64,000 nt of DNA from Gari tellinella (Eukaryota > Mollusca > Bivalvia > Cardiida > Psammobiidae). Made by a program: the position numbers and the translations under genes. The first letter of the stretch is position 1. The number at the start of each line of letters is the position of its first letter. The notes under the pieces were generated by a model. It worked only from the letters and a program-made list of their open reading frames with translations. It searched no databases and had not been told where the DNA came from. Shown here in pieces: positions 12,612 to 25,600 of this stretch. Where the stretch lies: the NCBI GenBank assembly GCA_922989275.2, contig OV277857.1, forward strand, positions 51,871,083-51,935,082. The letters run 5' to 3'.

Positions 12612-12676
12612 CATAAAACGCTTTCATGTTCTGAACTTGCACACGAATGCACCTTTCTTCACCTTTTAGATGAGTT
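12612..12676 (-). CDS. Exon 22: C exon of module 4
   Basis: This 65-nt exon runs phase 2 to 1 (acceptor tttaatttacag, donor gtaagtag). It encodes THLKGEERCIRVQV and then NMKAFY. It is the longest C exon, and the RCIRVQV core is conserved. Confidence 0.8.
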
Positions 12677-13454
12677 CTGTAAATTAAATGAATGTTTATC
12701 AACGATCTTCAAACTTCAGTCAAACTTTTGTTCTACATCGATCACTCAGTAAATAATGCTTTAAAATCAAGACAACTGTTAGCTTTATTTTTTATTTGTA
12801 ATTAAGGCGAGCTAGTCATATTTCGTTTTTGGAAGAAAGTTAAATTGATTTTGATATTAAATTTACATGGTCAAAGAAAAATCATAAATCACATTGTATT
12901 ATTGAGATAAAAAAATTATTTTTTTTTGCAACATTTACATGAGTGATAAAAGCATATTGAACATAAAACAATAAACTAGGAGATTCCAGTTTCGGCTATA
13001 TTCTGCTTTAAGTTGTTCTTAACATCTCGAGTAGAGGTAATTTAGGTTCATGTTGTGAAATATCAAGTTATGTGATCTTATCGGGCATAATACCATCGTG
13101 TAAGTAGAAAAATTATCTTTATAATGATATATCACATAATCATGTTGCACTAACTATAGTTTATTTATTGATCAAGTTACTGTAATTACTGAACCGCCCG
13201 GGTACATGTATAACTCGTACCTCAAGCACCTTAACATGACCGTGACATTGATTACCATTAATAATTTTGTCATTCAAATGCGACATGACTTGAAAGTGTC
13301 AACACTTTTCATCCTGATCAGTAGCCGATAATATTGCATCTTATCATGATTTAACGATTCTGCCTTTTTATCTATGTTTCAAGTTTTAGAATAAGCGGCG
13401 TCAACTGTAGCGATATTTTGACAGCTTAATATTTAATTTACGATGTATACTTAC

Positions 13455-13613
13455 TCAATTAACTCTACAGTCACACATACTTCAAGAGTTTTGTTCTCAT
13501 CTTTGATATCGGGTATTACAGACACATCAACGGAACAATTATTGTTGGAACCAAATCCCTTTAAACAGTTGGAACACGAGGAAAACGCATGACCATACTC
13601 AAACGCAGTTCTG
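13455..13613 (-). CDS. Exon 21: B exon of module 4
   Basis: This 159-nt exon runs phase 2 to 2. Acceptor tacctaag is used rather than the AG three bases later, which would create a stop at the junction. The donor is gtaagtat. It encodes FEYGHAFSSCSNC, NNNCSVDVSVI, and ends LEVCVTVELIE. It has three extra cysteines compared with most B exons. Confidence 0.78.
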
Positions 13614-13659
13614 CTTAGGTATACATTCGTGCTGTCAATGAAAGAGCAAATGCTGAATT

Positions 13660-13840
13660 ACCGTCGAACTTCGATAAATCGTATTTCTACAATTGAATTT
13701 CATTATTTTGGCCTAGCTTATGTCGTACATGTCCGTTTTTAAAAGCTAAAACGTGGCTTAGCCACGTTTTAGCTTTGAAATACGGATATGTTCGACTAAA
13801 GTGGGATTATGATATCGAAGTTTGACAGTATGCCACAGGT
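13660..13840. repeat. Foldback element with near-perfect central palindrome
   Basis: The centre aaaagctaaaacgtggctta and its inverted partner are contiguous near 13763. The outer arms gtcgaacttcgataa and cgaagtttgacagta also pair. It lies 50 bases upstream of exon 21 in gene orientation. Confidence 0.75.
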
Positions 13841-14924
13841 ACAGTGGAGAAAAGAATTATTCTGCTCATTTAATTAAAACTGAACGCAAACGCAGTGCAA
13901 TGAATTAAATCAAACGGCAGCCTTTTTACAATCGTGACGATTTGTGTTTATAAATAGCAAACAGTTTTACTCCTATATTGTTTGCAATGAAACTAATTGT
14001 TTTTGCATAAACGCGTTTATTTTGACAGAACTAAGTCTTCCCCACTGTAAGATAAATCGGAGGTAAAATAATTCATTTTTGAGTCGTTTAATGTTCTATT
14101 CAGATATAACTTTTACCTTTAGCAAAACTATATTCAGAAAAAATCAAATCTGCACTAGAGTGTAAGGTCATTTAGTTCTGATTTACTGACCATTAGATAT
14201 CGAAAATTAACCTCAGTTTGTTGCATTTTATTGTCACATAATTCAATAAGAATACTTCATCTGTAGACTAAAACCCTCGATATGGAAATAGCCAGAGGTA
14301 ATGTACTTACAGTAAAGAATGTGTTATTTTCCCCTGTTTCAATGAAACTAAACGATATTGCAAGGCAATGAAATTTAGAAATATTACAGTATTTTGAAAT
14401 TAATGAAGTTTTATTTCAGTTGTAAACAGTTGGATTTCTAATCAAACACTGGGTTACCTAGCGTCTAATGAGACCAACTACCTTTTGCAACGGGTACAAT
14501 TGTTTTGCCATAAACGCTTTTCCGATTTGTAAACCGAACGTCACAGCCAGATTTCTAAGTTATAAAATACTCTAATTTGCATCGGGAATTATTTCAAGTT
14601 CCAAATATGATGCCGCCATTCTAAACCCTGTGAACGGAATGTGACTACATTTATACTTCATACTTGGACCTTTAGTCTTGTAGGCTATATAATTCACATA
14701 GTCCACTTCTATACACGTCTATTTAGTGAATTATCATAGCAAGACACCACAGTTGGGCATGCTGCCACTTACCACTAGTTTAAAACAGACGACAATTAAA
14801 CCTAAGTATTGTTTATACCTTAGCATTCTTAGCCCGATTTGACTAATATTTGCAAACAGTTTGGATCAAGAACAGAGGCCGAGTTACCAACTCTTTGGAC
14901 CTCGAATGTCAAAACATAAAATTG

Positions 14925-14926
<2 letters not shown>

Positions 14927-14955
<29 letters not shown>
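14927..14955 (+). repeat. Run of 29 G
   Basis: An uninterrupted homopolymer of 29 G between attgtt and tccgc, inside the intron between exons 20 and 21. Homopolymer length may be unreliable in assemblies. Confidence 0.9.
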
Positions 14956-15097
14956 TCCGCTGACTATTTGAGGCAGACAGCATTTAAGCATGATACGATC
15001 TACGTATCGGCCTATGTCTTTCATCCCTTGGAATCAAAATAAAATCAAAGGTTATTTAGTGAATGTATAAGATAAAACCATACAATATTCAACTTAC

Positions 15098-15216
15098 CAT
15101 TCTTTTTCATGGCCTTGTCCTGGTGTTACATGGAACAATAAATTGCAGGGTCCAGACACAGGGCACCTGACCACAGAATTTTGCGGTAAACTTGGGAAAA
15201 CAAATCGTGGACTATC
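15098..15216 (-). CDS. Exon 20: A exon of module 4
   Basis: This 119-nt exon runs phase 0 to 2, with acceptor gtttatacag and donor gtaagttg. It encodes DSPRFVFPSLPQNS, then VVRCPVSGPCNLLFHV. The xPxFxxPxxPxxS start and C-x5-C pair define the A-exon pattern. The final TG plus C from the next exon makes a cysteine codon. Confidence 0.82.
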
Positions 15217-15911
15217 CTGTATAAACAAATAAAATGTTCCATGCTCATGTTTCTATACTGTCTGCAACGTGGATTCCGGCTTACACATTGAATTTTTCTC
15301 TAGTTCAAATATAGTCTGCATCATCATTTCTAAAAATGATGTCAAATTGACGCTATCTGAATTGCTTGATAACCACAACTGGAATACAAAATTGTGAGTA
15401 TCATGACCATACACCAAATCACTTGGCGCTTGGTCATTTTTAAAAGAAAATCAAATATAGAAACGGAGCTCCGTATAGTAAATGCTATTGTAATGTTTCC
15501 ACAAACAATTGCTTAGTTTATGCTTTTGTACACATATGAACTGTGCCGCTCCAAAACATTCATACTGTGTCTTGTTCGTGTCATCTTAAATTAACCCTTT
15601 ACAAACAGAGAAAAAGCGATAATAATGCGTGAAAACCATATATTTATATCGATGTGTATTTAAATCTATTCAGTTGCTTATGTTAATCAGATGAAACAAA
15701 TACATATTTTTACCAAAATGCACATGCTATGATACAAAATATTGTCATCAATCCAAACTGTTTGCCGTGGACATATGTTTTTAGCATAAACGTGTTTTTA
15801 GGGAAATAACAATGAGTTCTATTTAAACCTTACATATAAACAGTTGATAGAAAATACTTAAAGTGTATGATCAATTATTGCAATGATCCAAATATAAGTA
15901 TGAATACTTAC

Positions 15912-15937
15912 ATCGAATCCATAAATTTGCGAATAGT
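15912..15937 (-). CDS. Exon 19: linker exon of module 4
   Basis: This 26-nt exon runs phase 1 to 0 (acceptor tgtttttcag, donor gtaagtat) and encodes YSQIYGFD after a split codon. It has excellent splice sites and the same length and phase as exons 6 and 26. Confidence 0.65.
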
Positions 15938-16239
15938 CTGAAAAACAAACACATTTAAGCCATAATATAACGACCACCAGATCAGGGTGTCCTTTTATTT
16001 GAAGGTTATACTAAAACCATGTGCCATAGCTTTGTGACAGGTGGTTGCCTGACGAAGGCAGAACATAAAACAAACAAATTCGGAAAGGAAAATTCTCCGA
16101 AACGAAGCACTCTGATCAGGGTCTGCACCTTATTTCATTATGTAATATATTATTAAAGTCTACCGTAAGATGACTATTGGACATTTGACAGTTAAAGTGC
16201 AATAATTGTTTTAAACATAACTTATATTAGTACTCATAT

Positions 16240-16680
16240 CAAAACTGATCAATATCCTTTATTTTATATTAGAATGACGTCATATCAAAATGACATCAAA
16301 TCGTCACTTCGCGCTAAATTTTCGAAATCGAAATTGTGAAATATTTTAAATTACATGTAGCTCTACTTCTGCTGATGGTTTCGACTGGTGATGAACTGTT
16401 TCAGTTATGCAGTTATGCCTATTATTTTCAGCACAGACACACATGTGTTTCGTAAAATCAACTTGATATAAGGATTAACATAATTTGCATACCAATTTAC
16501 TGGTTGTTAATGTTAAACTTTTAGGGGAATATAATAATATGTAAGTATAAGAAATAAACAGATTTATTTATCGATGTTGATACCAAATGAATGACTGACA
16601 ATGATCGAAAAATATCCCCAGATCGATTGCCGATCAAATTTTGTCGTTTACTTTGAAACCACAATGAAAACAATCAGTAC
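16240..16680. repeat. Single arm related to the 47.8-49.1 kb foldback
   Basis: Shared landmarks with 48130-48780 include atgacgtcatatcaaaatga, cgcgctaaatttt and aaacagatttatttatcg. It appears as a partial or diverged copy in the intron between exons 18 and 19. Confidence 0.5.
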
Positions 16681-16715
16681 ATTTCCTAAATAAAGCAAAC
16701 CTCATAGCTTCTTAC

Positions 16716-16759
16716 CCATGGAAACATTGACTTCAAAACAGAGAGTGTCATCGTTGATT
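16716..16759 (-). CDS. Exon 18: C exon of module 3
   Basis: This 44-nt exon runs phase 2 to 1 (acceptor aattcttacag, donor gtaagaag) and encodes INDDTLCFEVNVSM. The LCFEVNV core is typical of the last strand of an Ig-like or HYR-like fold. Confidence 0.78.
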
Positions 16760-19098
16760 CTGTAAGAATTAACACAAGGTTATATACTTTATATTTTGAT
16801 GCATGATCGCGTTCCATCAATATTATAAACTAGTTAGTAGGATGCTGAATTTACTACTTAATTAGAACAACGAAACCATAGTGCAGATTCACGTCAACCC
16901 ATTAACCATTACATAAGGACATCATAATAATAAAAAATGTAATGTAGCACATTTACTGCCATAAGTTTGTCTGCTTGCAAACGCATTTTGCCTACTTTAT
17001 TTAATGTATCAAGCTTTGAATTGTAGACACTTTGGCTTATCATTTATTCATATGAGTGTCAAACAGTCTGTATATTCATCTGACGCTGCGTCAGGCGGGT
17101 ACAGATCATAATATTTACTGTTTACACTTGTTAGTCATGTCGCACTTAGGTACTCTTCAATTTAACATTTTTCTACATGTTTTACAGGTCCATCCAATCA
17201 AAACGCTCAGTAAATAAATCTTTATATAGTATCATTGAAATACGCCCGTAGTTTACGGTTCGTATATACGTGGTATGACTATGCAAATGAGGTCTGCGAC
17301 GACGTAATGTAAATAAGACTTCATTTCACATGCGTTCTTTAACCTACGACACTACCTTCGTATAAACTTCATTTATTGTCTTTTATTTAATCAATCAATA
17401 TCAAATTTTACGGAAAAGGTTTATTGATAATAAAAAAGGTTATGCTAGATCTAAGTATTGATTGAAAAGATAATACTTGAATTCCATTTTTTCCTGCCTA
17501 CTTGACTTCCGAAGCAATGTCAACTTAGTACCGAACATGTACTGAATCAGCCTTTCGAGGTTATGTTATACAATAATATAATGAGTATTCATGATTTTAA
17601 TGCATTTATCAAACTCATTGATTTGGAAAACGATCAAAACGAGGCAAGGCTTCGGTTTATCGTTTCCTAAGAGACTTGTTTCAGTTAAGGATGAGCACGT
17701 AATTAATGCCTGTTTAAAGCGGTTTTTATTATGGAAAACAATGGCTACTTTGGACAAGATTCAAACAAAACCGGTAATGAATATTTCACAAAAAACATTT
17801 TTAAATCTATGTTTTGAATCAACGTTATGCAGCGATGAAAATATTTATTATACGTACACGTGTATTTTGTGTATCAACGTAACGTTTGTACATAATATAA
17901 AGGCTGATAAGTTTCATTGTCTTGATAGCCTATTTGGTAGAGTCACTGACCAGCAATCAAAAGCCTTTTGTTTGAGTTCTTATCAATTAACAACAATATG
18001 TTGTCTGATTATGTTTACCTGTGAATCACGAAATAGTACAACATACGGAATCAACTTCTCTGGGTTATGCGATAAAATGTATTTATTATTTAAATGCATT
18101 TATCAAATCCATCGTATTAGAAAACGATATAGATTATACTATAAAGTTATAAAAAGAGTGTTCATGATTATAATAATTTATGAAACTCATTTGTTTTAGA
18201 AAACGATCAAAACTAGGCAAAGCATCGTTTTTAATCATTTTCTAAAACACTCGTTTAATAAATCCAGTTTATTATGAACACTCATATAATATTCTATAGT
18301 TTTAAAATGCTTACTTTGGACCCGAATTAAACGATATGGATCTTGAATATTCCACAAAAAATATGTTAATATCTAAAATCAATTTTAAAGCGACTTCGTG
18401 CAGATACAATATATTTACTAGATCTACATATGTACTTTGTTTCCGAGGTAAAGTTTGTGAATAAAAATAAAAATTAAAAAGCCTCAGTCTCTGTCTTCGT
18501 AGATCATGCGGTAGAACTATTGACTAGAAAAGCCAATTGCCATGAGTTCGAGTTCTTATCGAATCACAACAATGTATTTTCCGAATGTATCGACATGTCA
18601 GTCATGAATAACGCAGAGGTCACAGGACACATGTTTTTTAGTCTCTATTTGTTAGAATTGGGGTCCTCTATATAGCTCGTCATATTACGTTATGGTTTAA
18701 TGACTGACAAGTAATCAAAATAGAACTATTACATTAAGATGGTATAATTACAAAATCGGGTTTCAAGCATGTACCTTATGCAGTCAATTTGTCACATTTT
18801 AGCCTATTTTAGCATTTACCTTTAACACATACGGAGTATGTCAGATTGCTCTCTATGTTAACACAGTTTTTTACATTGGAGAAGACGTTATTCTGGCCCA
18901 ATAAACATGTTACATGTTTTCGCTGCAACAATGATGCCTGATTGGACGTACAAATGTTTACCAGTCAGATATAAAAATGTAATTTATGTATTTTTATACA
19001 TTGTATAGCAATGCGTTTGCGTTTAAACTGTACGTGATAACGTGTTATCCACTATATATAAATTATATAATGGAAATGGTTAAGTGATTGATACATAC
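16760..19098. other. Intron 17; SINE-like and foldback repeats
   Basis: Two AT-rich foldbacks built on aaacgatcaaaac (about 17585-17760 and 18105-18310). tRNA-like heads occur near 17930 and 18492 (gtagatcatgcggtagaac, gagttcgagttcttatc). The 202-codon plus frame across 17591-18199 is composed of these repeats. Confidence 0.5.
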
Positions 19099-19269
19099 AT
19101 GTTGTTCCCATGGTAGGCATCCACACATACAGATTTCAACCCGACCTCGTGTGCAACAAGGGCAACAGTTGCGATCTTCAATGAAGTCAAACTACTTTTC
19201 TCTGAAACTACCCCATCTGTCTGGATTCCTTGGCTAATATTTCCAAAGTCAACGTAGATTGGAACACCA
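19099..19269 (-). CDS. Exon 17: B exon of module 3
   Basis: This 171-nt exon runs phase 2 to 2, with acceptor actacatgtag and donor gtatgtat. It begins GVPIYVDFGNIS and ends HEVGLKSVCVDAYHGNNM. The terminal strand with cysteine matches other B exons. Confidence 0.8.
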
Positions 19270-19942
19270 CTACATGTAGTAAATACATTACATGGTTTCA
19301 AGTTGCCAAAGCATATATATAGCAGTACATGTATATGCATAGCAGTAGTGTAAAACGAATGTGTATGGTAAGTACACATATATAAGATACACACACACAC
19401 ACACACTTTGTGAAACAAACAAAATGTATTCTTTCATGTATATAGAAAACATTATAGACTATCATTTGTAACATAACGTAGAATGTAAAATACCATAACA
19501 TACTGAAATACAGACAACACAATAACTCCCCTTTCGAAGCAGTTACAGCCATAGTATTATCAGCCTAAATTATTAAACTGCTTGTATGTATAAACTTAAT
19601 AGCTATGCACTCTATCATCTGTTATTTCATGGCTGAATGTATATAACAAAACAGTGACGTGAATTTGACATGCTCTTCAATGATGAAGACCCATACAGGT
19701 CGAACAATTATAAAGGTGTCATTTAGTAATTGAAAGAAAAAACTATATGAATGTAACTTTATTGCGAGCAGTTAGACTCCACTCAAGGCGACGCAGAACC
19801 GTTTAATCAGACTCCAAATCATGTGTAACTCAATTTTTATCAATCGCTATGATTTGCTATAATTGATTGCATTTTATTTACTTTAAGTTTCGTATAGACA
19901 GGAAACAAATATATTTTCTATTGTAAGAATGAAGACTTATAC

Positions 19943-20037
19943 CTTAGCCCGTTAGTAGAAAATCCTACTAAAACAACGCATTTACGGTACAGGAAACAGT
20001 TGACTCTGGTTGGTATCGCTGTGCCATTAAAATGCAC
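19943..20037 (-). CDS. Exon 16: A exon of module 3
   Basis: This 95-nt exon runs phase 0 to 2, with acceptor tttccaatacag and donor gtataagt. It encodes VHFNGTAIPTRVNC, then FLYRKCVVLVGFS. The two cysteines are five residues apart, like LSCLAGVPC in exon 27. It is the shortest A exon. Confidence 0.78.
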
Positions 20038-21206
20038 CTGTATTGGAAATAAAACTAGAAAACCCATCGCCAAATCGGCTATAATAAATCAATATTCGCA
20101 AACAGACTGAATTTAGATAGAAAGTAAAGTCGTCTGAACGGAACTCAAACTATTGGAAACCTATATCGGCGATTCTACTGTCAAAATGAGTAATGTATGC
20201 ACAATCGACATATTAATGCAGATAACCATGTTTATGCAGATTGTATAATGGGTACCAATTATGCTAGACTTTGAATATATCTTATGATGCTTACTGTATC
20301 TTGCCACCTGTTCTAAAAATGTTCAATGTTATGTCTCATGACAAAACAATACGTAAGAGTAAAAAGAATTCAAATGTATACGGTTTGCATATACGCGTCA
20401 CTTTAGATTCAAAGGGTTTGAAAAAATTAACTACTCTGCTTTACGGTAAAGCCTTACAACTGTGCCTCTTGTTAACTTTATTCAAATGGAGTTGTGACGG
20501 TAAATGAAAACGTTTGTTCAGAAGTGATATATCTCGTCATTTTAAAAGAATCATTCATTATATTATAAAGACGGATAACCCTCACACGGGCTTATTCCCT
20601 CATTTACCGCTATATTGTCGTCTGCCTCAATATTATTGTCTGCAGTAAGGTTTTCAAGTAAGATAACAGGCAGTATGGCTGAGGAAATTTCAAAGCGAGT
20701 GTCAAAATGATATGATCCTGATGATCCAAACTGTTTCAAAGACGCTTTTTAGCGCTATTGACAGTGAAAATGTGAAAGCTTTAATCGATATTGATATACA
20801 CATAGGAACGTTTGTCTTACTTCAAGAAGGGATGTACTTGTTAACAAGAAATTTAAAAAAAGAGTTTACTGAAGTTATTCTTTGATTGGTAGTTTAACCG
20901 ATTCCTCCATTGAATAACATGATAACATTAAAACAAATATTGTTTACATCCTAGCAGATGGTAGTTTAAAGCCGACTGAAAACAAGGCAGACTGTGCTTT
21001 ATTGGCAATTCCAGTGTCCAGTCAGGACGAGTCATTTTCAATGTATTACAAAATGACAAGCAGTGCATAAGTTGATCAAGGTTCGACAAGGATCTGCGCT
21101 ATTTTCATAGAACGTGTGTACAAGATTTGTACAAGGTTTGAAAATAACAAGTATATTTGTAGGTAGGGTTTAACCAATTTACTATAAACTGCAACTATGT
21201 ATTTAC
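20038..21206. other. Intron 15; decayed MITEs
   Basis: Decayed MITE fragments of both families occur (near 20580-20780 and 20885-21005). The plus-strand open frame at 20271-20507 has no supporting signal. Confidence 0.5.
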
Positions 21207-21229
21207 CCCAATCAGGTTCGACCCGACTC
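21207..21229 (-). CDS. Exon 15: linker exon of module 3
   Basis: This 23-nt exon runs phase 1 to 0 (acceptor tcttctttcag, donor gtaaatac) and encodes VGSNLIG after a split codon. It is supported by position, phase and the strong polypyrimidine acceptor. It is one codon shorter than the other linker exons. Confidence 0.55.
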
Positions 21230-21420
21230 CTGAAAGAAGAAAAGTGACAACTATTTAATCGTGTGCAAATAGTACAGGGTAATATTTCTGCGCGTAAAGG
21301 CATATATAACGACCACGCAGATATTTCTTTACGATGCTTCACCCATTACTCCATAAAACTCATTATTCTTTACATAATGCTTCACAGCTTAACCCTGGAC
21401 TCCATGAATATGTATTTGAC

Positions 21421-21738
21421 GCCTTGGAATTTTTCAATACGTGCAGAGATTACCACCATTTAAACAGTCATAAATATAAACCGTAAGGAATATTTTCTAT
21501 ATCCTAGATGATGTAGCTTAAAATAAGCTTGCAACCTACTTTAAGTGGTCACCTGTCTTCAGAAGTACATGCAAGCTATGCGTTGGAATTTTTCAATACG
21601 TGCAGAGATTACCACCATTTATATAGTCATAAATATGAACCGTAAGGAATATTTTCTATATCCTAGATGATGTAGCTTAAGATAAGCTTGCAACCTACTT
21701 TAAGTGGTCACCTGTCTTCAGAAGTACATGCAAGCTAT
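21421..21738. repeat. Two-copy tandem repeat, 159-bp unit
   Basis: Unit starts ttggaatttttcaatacgtg near 21424 and 21582, with very few differences. The unit includes a family 2 MITE fragment (acctactttaagtggtcacc). Confidence 0.9.
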
Positions 21739-22424
21739 TGAGTAGACATAATTTATCGAGTAATGGGTGAGATACATATGACATCGTAGACGGAATTGAG
21801 ACTCAGCAGGAAGACACTTTTATATGTACTATATATCGTACTTTGACCTTTACCCGCCAATGACGAGTACAATGTCATTGTATTAAAGTTCTTCATTCAG
21901 AACTTCAAAGCTTTAAATGTTTAAAGTTAAGCAAATGTAATTTGGTCTCGGGTAAGGTAAAACAGTCGGTGAATTTACGATAAACGGATTAATCTTACTG
22001 TAAGTATCCACCAGCGTAAACAACAACATGTCTCGTTGACAAATATAGCCGGTTCATCAGCATAGTTATTCAAGTAATTTCGCAGACAAACAGTTCTAAA
22101 GAAATTTATTGTAACCGAAGCGATCAGGGATCCAATTGGCGGCCTTTGATCTACATGAACAATACAAAGTGATAGGGATAACTGTATAACAGTAACACAA
22201 TTGTAAGTTGAGTATGTTATCCTTTGGATTACGATTTAATCTATAAGAGTATATATATAAACGGTTTATCAGCCTGGTAATCAAAAGAAATAAGAAAATT
22301 CAGCTCGATAATCAAGCTGATGAAATGTCCATATAAATACGAAAGACTCAAGCAGGAAATGTACCCACTGCTGTAATAAATTGCATTTCAAAAGAGTGCC
22401 TACTCGACTTGAGCACTGACACAA

Positions 22425-22500
22425 TGACCCAAATAGCTCAATCGACAGAGCGTTGACCCTGTATACCAAGGGAAGTCGGTACGGTTCCTGCATCACAAGT
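22425..22500 (+). mobile_element. tRNA-like sequence, probable SINE head
   Basis: Box A-like tagctcaatcgacagagcg, anticodon-region ctgtataccaagg and box B-like ggtacggttcctgc are in tRNA order. The acceptor stem does not pair convincingly, so a functional tRNA is unlikely. Confidence 0.5.
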
Positions 22501-22675
22501 CGTTTATGTCAATATGACAGAAATATTTTTTAGAGTTGTATTTGCATCGATAATAGTGTGATTTAACTTACAAATGTTTGCAGTCAAACTTATGTTAATC
22601 GACCATTATCGAAAGAAAATCACGACAGTTTTTTCGAAATTTTCATAACATTGAGATTTTTTTTTTAAATTTTGC

Positions 22676-25600
22676 ATATTATTATTATTATTATATTATT
22701 ATTATTATACCCGATTTATATAGCGCTCTTTTCACACAGGAGTTGTGCGTTCAAAAGCGCTTCACATGAAATTATATACATGTTCCTACAAAGCGAGAAA
22801 AACAAATAACTACATTCACAATAAAAATGATACAATATTGAGATGCATGGAAATATAGAAATGCTTTCAATATTATTACCAAGATTATAAAATTGTTGCA
22901 GTAAGTTTGTAAACTCATTTTTAAAATGAGTCAAATAATTAAAAGATCAATGGCATGATACAAAACAGAGTGTTTTTTTGTTTGTTTGTTAGTTTGTTTC
23001 AGTGTAGAGCCGGAGAGTAGTTCACAAGTCGTAAAACGAATGTTTAAAACAATACTCTCCATGCTGTTTGGTTGAGTATTGTATAATCCATGGCCGTGGT
23101 ACACCCTTAGTTCATAAACATAAAGCTGTCCAAGAATTACACCATAGACCCCTAGCCAAATGGTTTCAAAGCGATTGGGCAATCCCTACCAGCAAGATCT
23201 ACCAGACAGGCACAAGGTCAATGGTACAACTCCAGAACTGCCATTTAGACCCACAACATCCACAGCAAGAACACAGCCCAGAGGTAGCAGTCGTTGATTA
23301 CCTACTTTCTTCTAATAACAGAAATTAAAGAATTGAGTTTTCAAACGTTTTTGAAGGCTGCAATTGAGCTAGCATCTCTGATGTCTGATGGTAGAGTGTT
23401 CCAGAGCTTTGAGGCTGCATGCATGAAACTTCTATCACCAAACTTCACCAAACGACTTTTCGGCACAACCAGCGATACTGATTTACTCGCAGACCGCAAC
23501 TCTATTCGAGGTCTATACACATCCAGCATACAAACAATGTACCTTGGATAATCATTGCACATGGCTTTGTATGTGAATGTCAGAATTTTTAAATTCAACT
23601 CTGTGTTGAACTGGGAGCCAGTGAAGCTCCTTCAAGACTGGAGTGATGTGATTGTACCGAGGAGTCCTGGTAATGATGCGGGCTGCTGTTTTTTGCACAC
23701 GCTGAAGTTTTCGTAGTGAGTTTTGGGGAATCCCATAAAGCAATGAGTTGCAGTAGTCAATTTTTGATGTGACCAGAGAATTGACCAAAGTCTTTGTAGC
23801 TGCTGGAGAAAGGTACTGTATAATATGACCTATTTGTCGCAGCAGCTGTGCGTAGCTAGACCTGCACACAGCGCTGATGTGCTGTGTCATATCCATTTGG
23901 GAATCAAATCTGGCACCAATGTTGTTCACACAAAATGACGGTTTGATTTTAGAGTTTCCCACTTGAACATGAAAATCTCCGGGAACGTTAACCTTTTTTT
24001 AGTGAAACAGTATGACCTCATTTTTGTCAGTGTTCAGCTTCAACATAATCTGGTGCATCCATGAGACTATGTCTTTTAGACATCCTTCGACTTTTGAAAG
24101 GGCTTCTTGTTGACTAGATGTGTCTTTAGGCTTAAATGACAAGTATAACTGTGAATCATCTGCATAGAAATGATGATCCAGATCATGATTTCTGCAAATT
24201 GAGCCGACAGGTTTTGTGTACAAGATGTAGTTTTTGGGTCCCAAGACTGAACCCTGTGGCACACTATTTCATTTGAACTGGGGCAGATAATTCTCCATCT
24301 ACTGCGACTGTTTGGTAACGGTCATTCAGGTATGAGGTCATCCACTTTAGTGGGTTTCCAATGAATTTGAAGTCTTTTTCAAGGCGATTGAGTAATGTTT
24401 CGTGATCAATTGTGTCGATTGCGGCTGATAGGTCAAGCATCACCAGAATTGTGATTTCATTATTATCAATATATTGCAAGATGTCATTTTGAACTTTAAC
24501 AAGAGCAGTTTCTGTAGAGTGATGCTTACGATATGCTGACTGATGCTGTTCATGCAGATTGTTTGTGGCCAAATGGGACTCAATGCGTCTGTCTACAACT
24601 TTTTCTAATACTTTGGAGAGAAATGGCAAATTTGATACAAACCTGTAGTTCTTAAGATCATTTGTATCGAGATCAGGTTTCTTCAAAAGAGGTCTTACAT
24701 ATGACTTTTTGAATGCTTTTGGAACACACGCAGACTCCAGCGAAGAGTTCACAATTTTTGTTAACGACGGTAGGAGCTCGCGAAAACATAACTTTAAGAG
24801 CCATGTAGGTATTGGGTCGAGTTCATAGGACTTACATGGGGATGCCTTGACAATCTCCCCGATTTCTGCTGCTGTAGCAGTGTCAAAACTTTCTAAAGAG
24901 CTCATTGAATGCAACGTTTCTGTGATGACTGGGGTGCATGCCGTTCATTCAGAGGCAATGCCTGTTCGTATTTTGTCCACTTTTTCAATGAAAAAATCGC
25001 TGAAATCATGCGCAAGTTGTTTTGAGGACACATTTTTCGGCAGTGCAATTTCACTGTTTGCACCCAATGGATGCTTAGTGACTTTAAAAAGACTCTCCGA
25101 GTCCCGTTGACAGGATTCTACTTTTTCTGTGTAAAAATTAACCTTCGACTTTGCTAACAATTTGTTTACTTTAGCACACTGGTCTCGATACAGTTGATGA
25201 TCAATTGCGAGTTTGGATAATTTCCACTTTCGTTCCAGCTTACGCTTTAAGTGTTTAGCATCGTGAAGTTCTTGGGTGTACCATGGACATGATGGCCTGA
25301 GAGTTACGGGTTTAGTGCTCAATGGTGCATGCTTATTGATCAGAGATTTAAGTTCACGTGTGTATACACTGACAATTTCGTCAATATCTGTCATTTTCAG
25401 AATTTCTTTCATTGAATCTGAGTTAAGGATATCTCTTTTAGATAATTCGACATTAATGTCCCTATGCCTTCGAAATGAAACAGTTTTTCTGACGGGCGGA
25501 GGTTTTTCTGCCTTTGCTCTGAAAGACACAGAGAAATGGTCTCTTGAGATTTTGCCACTATTGTCCGACAGTCCAGGGTCTGTGACTTCGATATTTGACA

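Noticed and set aside
17591..18199. 202-codon plus-strand open frame
   Set aside because: It is built from AT-rich foldback and SINE-like repeats. Composition is Ile/Leu/Cys/Tyr-rich without domain signals, and it overlaps repeated segments.
22425..22500. Functional tRNA gene
   Set aside because: Box A and B order is right but the acceptor and T stems do not pair cleanly, so it is listed as a SINE-type head instead.
23068..23328. Plus-strand open frame in the LINE 3' region
   Set aside because: Antisense shadow of the LINE and its 3' untranslated region.
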